Notes: generated by a model from the letters alone, not told the origin. A stretch of DNA of 64,000 nt from Maridesulfovibrio sp. (GCF_963677005.1 NZ_OY781616.1:310001-374000); one strand, 5' to 3'. Shown: positions 1 to 10,440, counted from the first letter of the stretch. A program made the numbers and translations.

Positions 1-1125
1 TTCATTGTCTGCCTTGTTGCCCTGATTTTCAGCCCCGGTTATATAATGATGGTAACCTGTCTGTTCGGGATGGGGCTGGCTCTCGGATGCGACTATCCCA
101 CAGCGCACATGATCATTTCGGAATCCATCCCCAGTTCCGACCGGGGGAGGCTGGTGCTGAGCGCTTTTGCCTTTCAGGCTGTAGGGGCTTTGGCCGGGAC
201 GATTGTCGGCTACCTGATTCTCTACAAGGAGCCGGAACTGCAGGCCTGGAGATACATGTACGGCGCTGCGGTCCTGCCTGCTTTTCTTGTACTCATCGGA
301 AGGTTTCGTATTCCGGACAGCGGACACTGGCTCGTTTCCAAAGGCAGGATAAAGGAGGCAGAAGAAGCTCTCATGCGTCTCCTGCGCAGAGAACCGCATT
401 ACCCGAAAGTGATCAGGATTGAGCCTCCTTCCTGTGATGAGAACGGGGATAACGGCGGGACCTATTCTGATCTTTTCCGCAGGCGGAACATTCGGGCCAC
501 CATTCTTGCCTCCGTCCCGTGGTTCCTCCAGGATCTCGGAACATACGGCATAGGAATTTTCACCCCGACCATTCTGGGGACCGTCCTCGGCGCTGAGTCC
601 GTATACGCGCGCAATATCGCCGATCTGATCCGTAACGATCTGCTGGCTGCAAAAGGGGCCGCATTCATTGATGTGCTTCTGCTCGTAGGCATACTGGCTG
701 CCGTTCTTATGGCCGATAAAGTCGGGCGTATAAAGCTGCAGGTAGTCGGTTTCATAGGGTGTGCCGTAGGTTTGTTTATAGCATCCCTTTCCATGATGGC
801 CGGATTTTCTTCTTCCGTGTCCATGGTGCTTCTTTTCAGCGGGTTCATGCTTTTCAGTTTCATGACCAACATGGGGCCGAACGCCATCACCTATCTGCTT
901 GCCGGTGAGGTGTTCCCTACCTGCGTAAGGGGCAAGGGGGCAGGGCTGGCGGCATCCTTTGCCAAGATTGGAGCCGTGACAACCGCGTTTTTCTTCCCCG
1001 TGTTCCTGAAGGATTTCGGAGCCGGGCCGATACTTGCCGTTCTGGTGGGATGTTCTCTCCTTGGAGCTGCTATCACCTGGATTTTCAGAATCGAGACCAG
1101 CGGCGTGAATCTGGAAGAGTTGTAA
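1..1125 (+). CDS. MFS transporter, 3' part (5' end outside window)
   Basis: The reading frame is open from base 1, so the gene begins upstream; 374 codons are visible. The product is very hydrophobic, with about eight remaining membrane segments. A DRGR loop motif follows an early helix (around codon 50) and a DKVGR-type loop appears in the second half, both typical of the sugar/phosphate-porter branch of the major facilitator superfamily. The central cytoplasmic loop is charged. It probably moves a small organic or inorganic solute with a proton; the substrate cannot be read from sequence. The next gene is 190 bases away and unrelated, so no operon context is available. Confidence 0.85.
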   Translation, partial: FIVCLVALIFSPGYIMMVTCLFGMGLALGCDYPTAHMIISESIPSSDRGRLVLSAFAFQAVGALAGTIVGYLILYKEPELQAWRYMYGAAVLPAFLVLIGRFRIPDSGHWLVSKGRIKEAEEALMRLLRREPHYPKVIRIEPPSCDENGDNGGTYSDLFRRRNIRATILASVPWFLQDLGTYGIGIFTPTILGTVLGAESVYARNIADLIRNDLLAAKGAAFIDVLLLVGILAAVLMADKVGRIKLQVVGFIGCAVGLFIASLSMMAGFSSSVSMVLLFSGFMLFSFMTNMGPNAITYLLAGEVFPTCVRGKGAGLAASFAKIGAVTTAFFFPVFLKDFGAGPILAVLVGCSLLGAAITWIFRIETSGVNLEEL

Positions 1126-1315
1126 ATTCTTGGAGTGCGTGGAAATTTGTTTTCCTGCTTGTTCCGCTTGCATAATGCTTCGGCATGCTTATATATTTAC
1201 GAGAAAGTATTAAACAGCAAATGACGGTTATCCGGGAAGTTTAAACGGTCGGGATAATTCCCGGTGCGGACCTGTCTGAAATTATAGGTGTCCGTGGACC
1301 GTTGGAGGTATAAAG

Positions 1316-1879
1316 ATGCATGAAGTAAGCATGGGCGGAACGTTGCGCGATTACCTGAGCGGCGAAGAAATAGATGAAACTACCTATGAGGAGTTCCGGC
1401 AGGCACTCGCGAAGCTGCTGGTGGAAGAATTGGGCTACCCCAAGGATTCGCTCAAGGCCAAGGTGGATCTGTGCTTTGAAATAGACGGCGAGGAAATGTG
1501 CCGGACTATTGATCTTGTGGTTTATGATCCTAATTCATTGCCGGTTCTGCTGGTGATGTTTTGCGCCGGGGATGTAGGCAGCTACGAGCGTGAGGCTGTA
1601 TGCGCCGGTAAGCTCTTTCAGGACGGTCCGGTTCCGTATGTAGTGATCAGCGATTCCATGGATGCCTTCCTGCTGGATGCGATTTCCGGTGAAACCCTTG
1701 CCCATGGCATGAGGTCCGTACCACCGTATGAGGAACTCATGCGCATGACCGCTGATTATGTCCGGCAGCCGCTGCCCGCGGAAAGGCGGGCCAAGATAGA
1801 GCGTATTTTCTATACCTATACCGGATTTCTGCAGGGAACCTGCTGCAGCGAATCCTGTTCGCTCCCTCCGCGTAAGTAG
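1316..1879 (+). CDS. solitary type I restriction HsdR N-terminal-like protein
   Basis: A 187-residue protein that resembles the nuclease-fold N-terminal domain of type I restriction R subunits (HSDR_N_2 type). Visible elements are a helical start, then a strand with Asp and Glu (residues 47-65, including CRTIDLVVYD), then a strand ending in a poorly conserved catalytic position (VLLVMFCAGD instead of a clear E-x-K). No helicase domain follows and no hsdM or hsdS genes are nearby, so this is not a restriction system here. The start is supported by GGAGG nine bases upstream. A strong terminator follows. The function is unknown; it may bind DNA or RNA without cutting. Confidence 0.75.
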   Translation: MHEVSMGGTLRDYLSGEEIDETTYEEFRQALAKLLVEELGYPKDSLKAKVDLCFEIDGEEMCRTIDLVVYDPNSLPVLLVMFCAGDVGSYEREAVCAGKLFQDGPVPYVVISDSMDAFLLDAISGETLAHGMRSVPPYEELMRMTADYVRQPLPAERRAKIERIFYTYTGFLQGTCCSESCSLPPRK

Positions 1880-1931
1880 GGTCAAGAACTCTCCCGATTG
1901 GCCGGGGTAGTCTTGATTGAAGATTTTAGTC

Positions 1932-1970
1932 GGGGACCGGAAGAATTATACTTTCGGTCCCCTGTTTGTT
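1932..1970 (+). terminator. intrinsic terminator after HsdR-N-like gene
   Basis: A 12-bp stem (1932-1943 with 1951-1962, one G-U pair) is followed by TGTTTGTTTT. It lies 50 bases after the stop codon. Confidence 0.8.
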
Positions 1971-1975
1971 TTATG

Positions 1976-2200
1976 AAGCCTTCGGCGACCCTGCCGGGAG
2001 CCTTAAACCCTTTTGCAAAAGGGTTTAAGAATCCCAAAACCATTTATTAAGGCTTCGCCGCTTTGAACTACTTATCGTCCTAGTATGTTTTAATAATAAA
2101 GAGATAATCAAATAAGGGATTCCAAAGGGAGTTATCCATTACTGCTCTCCATATCCCAAAGACTCGACGCGAGCTTCTCGCCTAAGGGAGAATGGGCCTT
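1976..2200 (+). repeat. composite intergenic repeat, copy A
   Basis: The first of three related intergenic blocks in this window. Segment 1 (1991-2044) holds a 26-bp perfect palindrome at 2003-2028. Segment 2 (2114-2200) has the core CTGCTCTCCATATCCC at about 2152 and ends in GGGCCTTT. The block abuts the stop codon of the symporter gene (2201-2203), so it sits between two convergent genes. The third segment seen in the other copies is missing. All three copies have the same orientation. Confidence 0.75.
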
Positions 2201-3799
2201 TTATATATTTGACCAGCAGAGACTGATGTGATCCCGGTCCATTTTCGGTGTGACGAGTGCCACGCCGAGAGCCAGCGCAAGGGATACGGGAAGCGCCACC
2301 ACGTTGGGGTCGACCCACTGCAGCAGCCATACCCAGGAACCTTTTGCCGCAGCGGACACGAGGGTATCCTGCCCGGTGAGCATTTTGCAGAGCCCGATGG
2401 CCGCGGCTTCCTTGGCGTGCACGAAAAGCAGCCAGAACATGGAAGCGCAGAACCCGCCGACCATGGATACCTTGGCGGCCTTTTTGGTCATGTCCTTCCA
2501 GTACAGGCCGAGCAGATAGATGGGCAGGAAGGATGCCGCGCACAGGCCGAAGAAAAAGGCCGTGGCACGGGCAATTATGGACGGCGGCAGTATCCAGGCC
2601 CAGGCAATTGCTGCCAGCAGCGTAATGGAAACCCCGATCTTGGTGATTTTGACCGATTTTTCACTGGATACCTTTACGAACCGCTCGAAGAAATCTCGCC
2701 CGAGGGCCGTTCCGCCCACATGGTACTGTGATGAAAGGGTGGACATGCCCGCAGCAAGCATGGCCAGCAGGAAGAGTGTGGAGAACCACGAGGGCATCAT
2801 CTGTTCTATGTACATGGGTATGATCTTGTCCATGTTTCCACCAGCCACGGCTATGGATATCTTCCCTACCTCCTTGTAGAATACCGCGTTGGAAAGCGCT
2901 CCGGTTATGAACGCCACTCCGGTCATCAGCGGGATGAATATTCCGCCGTAGAGAACGGCCCTGTTCAGTTCACGGTCGGAGGGAACGGTCATGAACCGGA
3001 CTGCAAGCTGAGGCTGGGCCAGCACTCCGATGCCCACGCCGTACACGATGGTGGTGTAGATGACCAGCCAGAGCGGGGAACCGAATTCAGCGCCCTGAGT
3101 CCAGCCTATTATTCCACCTTTCTGGAGCTTGGCCGGAACAAGGGCTATCATATCGGTCAAAGCCTGATGCGCTTCGGTTACTCCGCCGAGCATGGCGTAG
3201 GTGGAAATGATAAGGATAAGCATCATTACGGCCATGATCAGGCCCTGAAAGGCATCGGTGTACATTACGGCTTTCATTCCGCCGGAAATAACGTAAATGG
3301 CCAGGATCATGCTGATTACGATCAGGGCCGTGGCATAAGGTATGCCGAATGAAATTTCCATCATGCGGGAAATGCCGATGAGCACGGCAGCGGCATAAAC
3401 CGGGATGAACAGAAAGATGATTCCTCCGGCAAACCCCTGAATGAAACGGGAGTTGTAGCGCCGGCCCAGCAGTTCCGGGAAAGTGTGGCTTTCAAGCGCC
3501 AGTCCCATACGTCTGGTGCGTTTGCCGAAAAAGACCATGGCCACGAATATACCCACCACGATGGTGGCCAGAGTCAGCCAGAGCAGGGGAAACCCGAATA
3601 GACCTGCTGCTCCCCCGAATCCGATGATGGCCGAAGTCGAGACAAAGGTGGCTCCGTAGGACATGGCCATGATGAACGGGTTCATCTGGCGTCCGGCCAG
3701 CATGTAGTCCGTGGATTGGCGGGTCGATTTCCAGCCCCTGAAGCCCAGATAAAAGATGACGGCAAGATAGACGGCGGTAATAACTATTTTCGTGACCAT
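2201..3799 (-). CDS. sodium:solute symporter (SSS family)
   Basis: A 532-residue integral membrane protein with about 13 hydrophobic segments. It has the SSS-family early motif around DYMLAGRQM (residues 31-39), the SGGMKAVMYTDAFQG loop and a QPQLAVRFM motif near residue 265. It should use a sodium gradient to import a carboxylate, amino acid or similar solute; the substrate is not readable. The preceding gene encodes a 53-residue membrane peptide of the 'symporter small accessory protein' type, and its stop codon overlaps this start (TAATG), so the two are translationally coupled. The upstream leader carries a promoter and an attenuator-like hairpin. Confidence 0.9.
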   Translation of the reverse strand: MVTKIVITAVYLAVIFYLGFRGWKSTRQSTDYMLAGRQMNPFIMAMSYGATFVSTSAIIGFGGAAGLFGFPLLWLTLATIVVGIFVAMVFFGKRTRRMGLALESHTFPELLGRRYNSRFIQGFAGGIIFLFIPVYAAAVLIGISRMMEISFGIPYATALIVISMILAIYVISGGMKAVMYTDAFQGLIMAVMMLILIISTYAMLGGVTEAHQALTDMIALVPAKLQKGGIIGWTQGAEFGSPLWLVIYTTIVYGVGIGVLAQPQLAVRFMTVPSDRELNRAVLYGGIFIPLMTGVAFITGALSNAVFYKEVGKISIAVAGGNMDKIIPMYIEQMMPSWFSTLFLLAMLAAGMSTLSSQYHVGGTALGRDFFERFVKVSSEKSVKITKIGVSITLLAAIAWAWILPPSIIARATAFFFGLCAASFLPIYLLGLYWKDMTKKAAKVSMVGGFCASMFWLLFVHAKEAAAIGLCKMLTGQDTLVSAAAKGSWVWLLQWVDPNVVALPVSLALALGVALVTPKMDRDHISLCWSNI

Positions 3800-3960
3800 T
3801 ACTTGTCCCCTCCGCCCTTGACGTCAATATTTAGGGCCGTGGAATCCGGTTTACCCTTATTGTTCCAGTTGATGATTCCATACACCACGCAGCCCAGCGA
3901 AGACAGAATGCACAGCCAGTAGACCACGGCTATCTCCACACTTCCCAGTCCCAGCATCAT
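3799..3960 (-). CDS. symporter small accessory protein
   Basis: A 53-residue protein with one membrane helix (about residues 8-29) and a charged C-terminal tail ending GGGDK. It matches the small accessory subunits encoded next to some SSS symporters. The start at 3960 is chosen because GGAGG lies six bases upstream; a second ATG follows directly at 3957. Longer readings of this frame run into the leader hairpin and are rejected. The stop overlaps the symporter ATG (TAATG), which suggests coupled translation and a stoichiometric partner role. Confidence 0.8.
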   Translation of the reverse strand: MMLGLGSVEIAVVYWLCILSSLGCVVYGIINWNNKGKPDSTALNIDVKGGGDK

Positions 3961-4055
3961 TTTGAACCTCCGGTTTGTTAAAATTGTTAAAACAGGTTTC
4001 ACAGGATGAATGCGAATAGAATTTTTCCATGGAGCATGGCGGGGTGCCCGGGCAA

Positions 4056-4088
4056 TAAAAAAGGCCGCGGGCTTGGTGCCTGCGGCCT
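4056..4088 (-). terminator. attenuator-like terminator in symporter leader
   Basis: On the - strand an 11-bp GC-rich stem (4088-4078 with 4072-4062, one G-U) is followed by TTTTTTATTG. No gene lies upstream on this strand, and the promoter at 4205-4233 lies before it, so the hairpin is inside the 5' leader of the symporter operon. It is likely a conditional terminator. No antiterminator or ligand was identified. Confidence 0.65.
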
Positions 4089-4204
4089 GGGTAAAACTCT
4101 TTCGCTTTTCGCTTATGCGAGTAAACACCTCCAGACCACAGGGCTGGTAAAGCTAAAAAAACTAAAAAAGAAAAAGTAAGCTTCGCGGGTGTTCATGATC
4201 AGAT

Positions 4205-4233
4205 TATGTAAACAAGTAATTACTTACTGTCAA
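4205..4233 (-). promoter_or_regulatory. sigma-70 promoter with palindromic operator, symporter operon
   Basis: On the - strand TTGACA (4233-4228), a 17-base spacer, then TACATA (4210-4205). The spacer contains the perfect 12-bp palindrome AAGTAATTACTT (4214-4225), placed where a dimeric repressor would block RNA polymerase. The predicted transcript starts near 4198, giving a 237-base leader that includes the attenuator hairpin. Confidence 0.65.
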
Positions 4234-5923
<1,690 letters not shown>

Positions 5924-5940
5924 GTCGGTTTTGAGGTGAC

Positions 5941-6176
5941 AGGATGCCTCCGGTGACACCTCTGTTCGCAACGGGTCGCTAAAACTCAAAGCAAAGCTTT
6001 TCGTTAATCGACCTTAAGGCCTGCCGGGGGCCTTAAACTATTAAGGTTTCCAAAGGGGATTATCCATCTCTGCTCTCCATATCCCTAAGACTCGAAGCGA
6101 GCTTCTCGTCTAAGGGCTAGTGGGCCTTTGGCAGCCGGAGGCGAAATAAAATTGCCTAAAGCGCGAAGCGCATCAA
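5941..6176 (+). repeat. composite intergenic repeat, copy B
   Basis: The second copy of the intergenic repeat. Segment 1 is reduced to 6021-6038, the 26-bp palindrome is deleted, segment 2 is at 6042-6131, and segment 3 at 6132-6176 (CGCGAAGCGCAT core). Segment 2 contains the small hairpin GAAGC-GA-GCTTC, which is degraded in the other copies. It lies between gdhA and the next + strand gene. Confidence 0.75.
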
Positions 6177-6268
6177 ATCCAGCCTCTTAACTGTCCACGT
6201 TGCAGGAAGATACGGGCAGTTTTTTATAGTGCTATACTGAGTTGCGTCCGGAGATGAGGGGGAGCGCC

Positions 6269-9220
6269 GTGGAAGAAAAAATGAAATTTCTGGGCAGCCG
6301 GAACAGCCAGTTCAACCTGTACCATGATCTCATGCGGGTCAAAGTGCATGATATCCTGTTGATATCAAGTCCTTATGATGCCTGGGTAATGGAGGAAGAC
6401 AGCCGCATTTCGGAACGCATAGTCAGCGAATATCGCGGGCTGAATCTGAGCAGCCCGCCGCGGCTTTCCTGGGTTTCAACCATTGAAGAGGCTCTCGAAC
6501 TGCTGGATGTTATGGTCTTCGACATGGTCATCCTGATGCCTCATCTAACTGATATGAACTGCTGCCGGATGGCCCGGATGATAAAGGACAGGATTCCGGG
6601 ACTGCCCGTGGTCATGCTTGTTCACAGGCAACTGGCCGATTCCGATGCTGATTTCAGCGAAGGAACGGAACGTCAGTTCGTATGGTCCGGAGATGCCGAG
6701 CTGCTGGTTGCCATGGTCAAGAATATGGAAGACCTGCTTAACGTTGAGCACGATACCAGTGAGGTCGGAATCCGGGTGATCATAGTGGTGGAGGATTCCC
6801 CGCGCTATCTGGCCTCTTTTCTGCCCATTCTGTACAAGGAGCTGGTCCGCCAGACTCAGGCACTGATGGAAGAGGGGCTTAATGCCGAACACCGCCTGCT
6901 TACCATGCGGGCGCGTCCAAAGATATTGACCGCCCGTACCTATGAAGAGGCGATGGGGCTTTTCGAAAAATACGAGCCTTACATTCTGGGTGTTATTTCC
7001 GATGTCCGTTTTCCGCGCCGGGGAAAGCCTGATGGCAACGCCGGTATAGACCTGCTTAAGAATCTCAAAGCGCACCGGGAAGATATACCGCTTCTGCTTG
7101 CCAGTAACGAACCGGAAAACAGGGAGCGGGCGGAGAGTATTCCGTCCTGTTTCGTGGATAAGAATTCGCCGGACATGATGAGCGCTGTTCGCCGTTTCGT
7201 GTTGGAACAGCTGGGGTTCGGAGACTTTGTGGTCCGCGATCTTGAGGACAGGGAGATCGCCAGGGCCGGGAGCCTGTATTCCCTTGAACGGATTCTGCGC
7301 GATATGCCGGAACGTATTTTCATCAGGCATTGCAGGCGTAATGATTTTTCCCGCTGGTTTTACGCGCGCACTGAGATAGCTCTGGCAAACCGCATAAGGC
7401 CGTTGAGGGAGAAGGATTTTCCGGACTGGGAAACCCACCGGACTCATTTGATCGGAATGATCCGGGAGAGGCGCATGCAACGGCAGCAGGGAGTCATAGT
7501 CTCCTTCAACCCGAAGGATTTTGATCCGGATACGGATTTTCTGAAAATAGGTTCCGGATCACTGGGCGGAAAGGCTAGGGGCATGGCTTTTATCTGTTCC
7601 ATGCTGAACCGCAACCCCTGGCTGCACGAAAAGTATCCCGATATCAGGATATCCGCTCCGCGTACCCTGACCATAGGAACTTCCGGGTTTGACGATTTCA
7701 TGGAGATGAACGATCTTTCCTACCTTGCCACCTCAGAGGTCGCGGATAAGCGGGTTGCCGAAATCTTTTCCGAGGCATTTTTTCCGGGCTGGATAGAAAC
7801 CCAATTGCGGTCTTATCTCCATGAAGTCGGGTATCCTCTTGCGGTACGTTCTTCCAGCCTGCTGGAGGACGCACAGTATCAGGCCTATGCCGGGTTGTAT
7901 TCCACCTATATGATTCCCAATGATCATCCGGACATTGAACAGCGGCTTGAACAGCTTGTTTCCGCTGTCAAACTCGTATGGGCTTCCACCTGCTACAATG
8001 CTCCCAAGTCTTTTTCCCGGCGGGTCAATCAGCGGACGGACGAAGAGAAGATGGGGGTCATCATACAGGAGATAGTGGGCGAACGTTACGGCGATTATTA
8101 TTTCCCGGCCATTTCCGGTGTGGGACAGTCCTATAACTACTACCCGTTCGGCAAGATGAAACCGGAACAGGGCGTTGCCACGGTTGCTTTGGGTATAGGC
8201 AAGTCGGTGGTGGACGGAGAGCAGTGCATACGTTTCTCCCCCCGTTATCCCAAAATACTGCCCCAGTGTCCGACCCTTGCTGATTCGCTGAAAAATGCCC
8301 AGACTCTTTTCTACGGTCTTAGGATGAGAGGGGCGGAGCGTGAGGACATACATGGAAACGCAAACCTGGAACGGCTTAATATCGCTGATTTTGAAGACAG
8401 CGCACCCGTACGTCTGCTGGCATCTACTTATATCCCGGAAGAGGGGCGTATAAGGGATACAGCCCATGTGGAAGGGCCGAAGCTCATACTTTTCGCTCCG
8501 GTGTTAAAACACAAGACCGTGCCGCTAGCTTCGGTGCTGGGAGATATTCTGCTGCTGGCCGAGAAAGGCATGGGCGGGCCTGTGGAAATAGAGTTTGCCG
8601 TAAATATGTATGAGGACGGGCGCCAGCCTGCGTTCAGTCTGCTGCAGCTGCGGCCGATGAGTGCCCGTGCAGACCTCGACCGGGTGAATATCGGTGCCGA
8701 GGATCTGAAGAAAGCCGTATGTGTTTCCACACATGCTCTGGGCAATGCCGAAAAAACAGATATAGAGGACATTCTGATTGTCCGGCCGGATAGCTTTGAT
8801 GCCGCCGGGACACGCCGCATGGCTCTTGAAATTTCCGCCATAAACAGGGAGCTTGTCGGCCGGAAGCGCAAGTATCTGCTGGTCGGACCCGGACGATGGG
8901 GTTCTGCCGACCCCTGGCTTGGTATTCCCGTGGAATGGCAGGATATTTCAGGTGTCTCAGCCATAGTCGAGACTTCGACAGAAGGATTTAAAATGGAGCC
9001 GTCGCAGGGATCGCATTTCTTCCACAACATAACCACCCTTGGAATCAATTATCTGATGGTTCTGGATAAGCCCGGAAACTATATTGATTGGGATTGGTTT
9101 GCTGTGCAGCCGGCTGTTCAGCACGGTGAATTCGTTACACATCTTCAGCTGTCCGCTCCTCTGCTGCTTAAGGTTGACGGAAGAAGCTCGCAGGCGGTGG
9201 TTCTCCCTCCGGAAAGTTGA
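6269..9220 (+). CDS. receiver-like / PEP-synthase N-domain fusion protein
   Basis: A 983-residue cytoplasmic protein. The N-terminal third holds two receiver-like folds: one at about residues 25-130 that lacks a clear phospho-acceptor pocket, and one at about 165-320 with VVEDSP and an Asp in SDVRFP. Next comes a PPDK/PEP-synthase N-terminal ATP-grasp domain (about 425-800) with GSLGGKARGMAF, VRSSSLLEDAQYQAYAGLY and the end motif LLQLRPMSAR. The phosphohistidine swivel and PEP-binding barrel of true PEP synthase are absent; a C-terminal domain with VGPGRWGSADPWLG replaces them. It therefore should not make PEP, and a regulatory or phosphotransfer role is inferred. The GTG start is chosen for AGGGGGAG just upstream; TTG 6242 and ATG 6281 are alternatives. 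Confidence 0.8.
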   Translation: MEEKMKFLGSRNSQFNLYHDLMRVKVHDILLISSPYDAWVMEEDSRISERIVSEYRGLNLSSPPRLSWVSTIEEALELLDVMVFDMVILMPHLTDMNCCRMARMIKDRIPGLPVVMLVHRQLADSDADFSEGTERQFVWSGDAELLVAMVKNMEDLLNVEHDTSEVGIRVIIVVEDSPRYLASFLPILYKELVRQTQALMEEGLNAEHRLLTMRARPKILTARTYEEAMGLFEKYEPYILGVISDVRFPRRGKPDGNAGIDLLKNLKAHREDIPLLLASNEPENRERAESIPSCFVDKNSPDMMSAVRRFVLEQLGFGDFVVRDLEDREIARAGSLYSLERILRDMPERIFIRHCRRNDFSRWFYARTEIALANRIRPLREKDFPDWETHRTHLIGMIRERRMQRQQGVIVSFNPKDFDPDTDFLKIGSGSLGGKARGMAFICSMLNRNPWLHEKYPDIRISAPRTLTIGTSGFDDFMEMNDLSYLATSEVADKRVAEIFSEAFFPGWIETQLRSYLHEVGYPLAVRSSSLLEDAQYQAYAGLYSTYMIPNDHPDIEQRLEQLVSAVKLVWASTCYNAPKSFSRRVNQRTDEEKMGVIIQEIVGERYGDYYFPAISGVGQSYNYYPFGKMKPEQGVATVALGIGKSVVDGEQCIRFSPRYPKILPQCPTLADSLKNAQTLFYGLRMRGAEREDIHGNANLERLNIADFEDSAPVRLLASTYIPEEGRIRDTAHVEGPKLILFAPVLKHKTVPLASVLGDILLLAEKGMGGPVEIEFAVNMYEDGRQPAFSLLQLRPMSARADLDRVNIGAEDLKKAVCVSTHALGNAEKTDIEDILIVRPDSFDAAGTRRMALEISAINRELVGRKRKYLLVGPGRWGSADPWLGIPVEWQDISGVSAIVETSTEGFKMEPSQGSHFFHNITTLGINYLMVLDKPGNYIDWDWFAVQPAVQHGEFVTHLQLSAPLLLKVDGRSSQAVVLPPES

Positions 9221-9429
9221 TGGTGTTGCCTTTTCACGCAGGCGTATTATTTAATAGGGAATTGGATGTGTGCTGGCTTTGATTGACTTATGATTTTTAT
9301 CTTTTTTATCCTGCATAAAGTTATGTTAATGTTTCTTGTGTTGTGTGAACGGCGATAATTATGCATGCATATTATTACCGTGCGTGAATGGTTGTTAACC
9401 GATAATACAGGTGTTTATAGTTTAATAAT

Positions 9430-9834
9430 ATGAGTGTTTCAGATTTTACTCCCGGAAGCAGTACCGGTGCAGTGGACGGACCGAGTCCGATAGCTTTTGA
9501 TTTTACGGAAGAAGACCATGAAGGGTACGTCATGCTTGCCCCGTGTGGCGGCATCTGTAACTCCACTGTCAAATATATGAAAAATCGTCTTTACGATCTC
9601 AGTTGTGAAGAGGGCTGCAAGATAGTCATGTCCATGAAAGATGTGGATTTTATCGACAGTGTCGGTCTGGGTACAATGATCACGGCGCACAAGAACTGTG
9701 ACGAGTACGGTGGAATGATAGTTTATTGTTCCATGAAGCCTATGATACTGAAAAATATGCAGCTTCTTAACATGGATAAGTTCCTGAAAATTACTCCCGA
9801 TTTGCAGAGCGCCTTAAATCTGCTGGACTGGTAG
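9430..9834 (+). CDS. STAS-domain anti-sigma factor antagonist (first of two)
   Basis: A 134-residue protein with a STAS domain of the SpoIIAA/anti-sigma-antagonist type from about residue 28 to the end. The conserved phosphorylation loop reads FIDSVGLGT with the acceptor Ser near residue 78. Such proteins bind anti-sigma factors or serine kinases, and phosphorylation of the Ser controls binding. No kinase or phosphatase partner is in the window. No Shine-Dalgarno sequence is visible before the ATG. It is a close paralogue of the next gene, so the pair arose by tandem duplication. Confidence 0.8.
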   Translation: MSVSDFTPGSSTGAVDGPSPIAFDFTEEDHEGYVMLAPCGGICNSTVKYMKNRLYDLSCEEGCKIVMSMKDVDFIDSVGLGTMITAHKNCDEYGGMIVYCSMKPMILKNMQLLNMDKFLKITPDLQSALNLLDW

Positions 9835-9914
9835 GCGATATAGCACCCTGAAGTTCTTTTTCTGATCGTGACTTTTCAAATGCTCTCCCCCTGATCTTTT
9901 ATGACAGATTGACA

Positions 9915-9930
9915 TGGTATAGATAATGCA
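9915..9930 (+). promoter_or_regulatory. sigma-54-like promoter before second STAS gene
   Basis: TGGTAT-N5-ATGCA with the essential GG (9916-9917) and GC (9928-9929) exactly ten bases apart. The -12 element departs from TTGCA at one base. The predicted start of transcription would nearly coincide with the ATG at 9942, so either the message is almost leaderless or the match is fortuitous. Confidence 0.35.
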
Positions 9931-9941
9931 TATTTGTACTC

Positions 9942-10418
9942 ATGACTGACATAGCTGAAAGAAATACCAAGATTGTTTTAGGCCGGAATGCTCGGGATTT
10001 ATTGACAAACATGAGCGTTCAAAAAAATGGCGCAGAGCAGGGCATAGACCATGTGGTGGATTATGTTGTCGAGGCCCCGTTCGATCTGATTGTGCGCGAG
10101 AAGGGTGACTTTACTGTTTTTGCCCCGAAAGGGCGACTGAACAATGCTACACGTGCGCTGTTCAAGGACCGTCTGTATGATGCTGCCGAGGAGCCCGGAT
10201 GCAGAATTATTTTTAATCTGCGCTTCGTGGATTCCATTGACAGCGTAGGCCTGGGAACTTTGATCTCGGCACACAAAAAGGCGGTCGAAAAGGGGGGGAT
10301 GATTGTTTACACGGAGATGAATGAAAGAATTTTCAAAACCATGAAAATGCTTTATATGGACCGTTTTCTGAACATGGCTTCGGATATGAAAGAGGCCGTG
10401 GAGATGATGTCCAGCTAG
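9942..10418 (+). CDS. STAS-domain anti-sigma factor antagonist (second of two)
   Basis: A 158-residue paralogue of the preceding STAS protein. The first 45 residues are a variable extension; the STAS fold follows with FVDSIDSVGLGTLISAHKK, the acceptor Ser being in DSVGLG. The C-terminal half closely matches the first copy (IFKTMKMLYMDRFLNM against ILKNMQLLNMDKFLKI). No clear ribosome-binding site precedes the ATG; ATG 10011 is an alternative start that removes the extension. A strong terminator follows 23 bases after the stop. Confidence 0.8.
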   Translation: MTDIAERNTKIVLGRNARDLLTNMSVQKNGAEQGIDHVVDYVVEAPFDLIVREKGDFTVFAPKGRLNNATRALFKDRLYDAAEEPGCRIIFNLRFVDSIDSVGLGTLISAHKKAVEKGGMIVYTEMNERIFKTMKMLYMDRFLNMASDMKEAVEMMSS

Positions 10419-10440
10419 TATCTCTACACGATAGAGCTGA

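Noticed and set aside
3961..4128. N-terminal extension of the symporter accessory protein from GTG 4128.
   Set aside because: It reads through the leader terminator and is not protein-like; the internal ATG at 3960 has a proper Shine-Dalgarno.
3961..4196. A - strand frame from ATG 4196 with four consecutive Phe codons (EAYFFFFSFL), suggesting a Phe leader peptide for the attenuator.
   Set aside because: It has no ribosome site, starts almost at the predicted transcript end, and stays open for more than 100 codons past the hairpin, so it does not look like a leader peptide.
9385..9430. ACCGATAA before the first STAS gene resembles a sigma-28 -10 box.
   Set aside because: No TAAA element lies at the required distance upstream.
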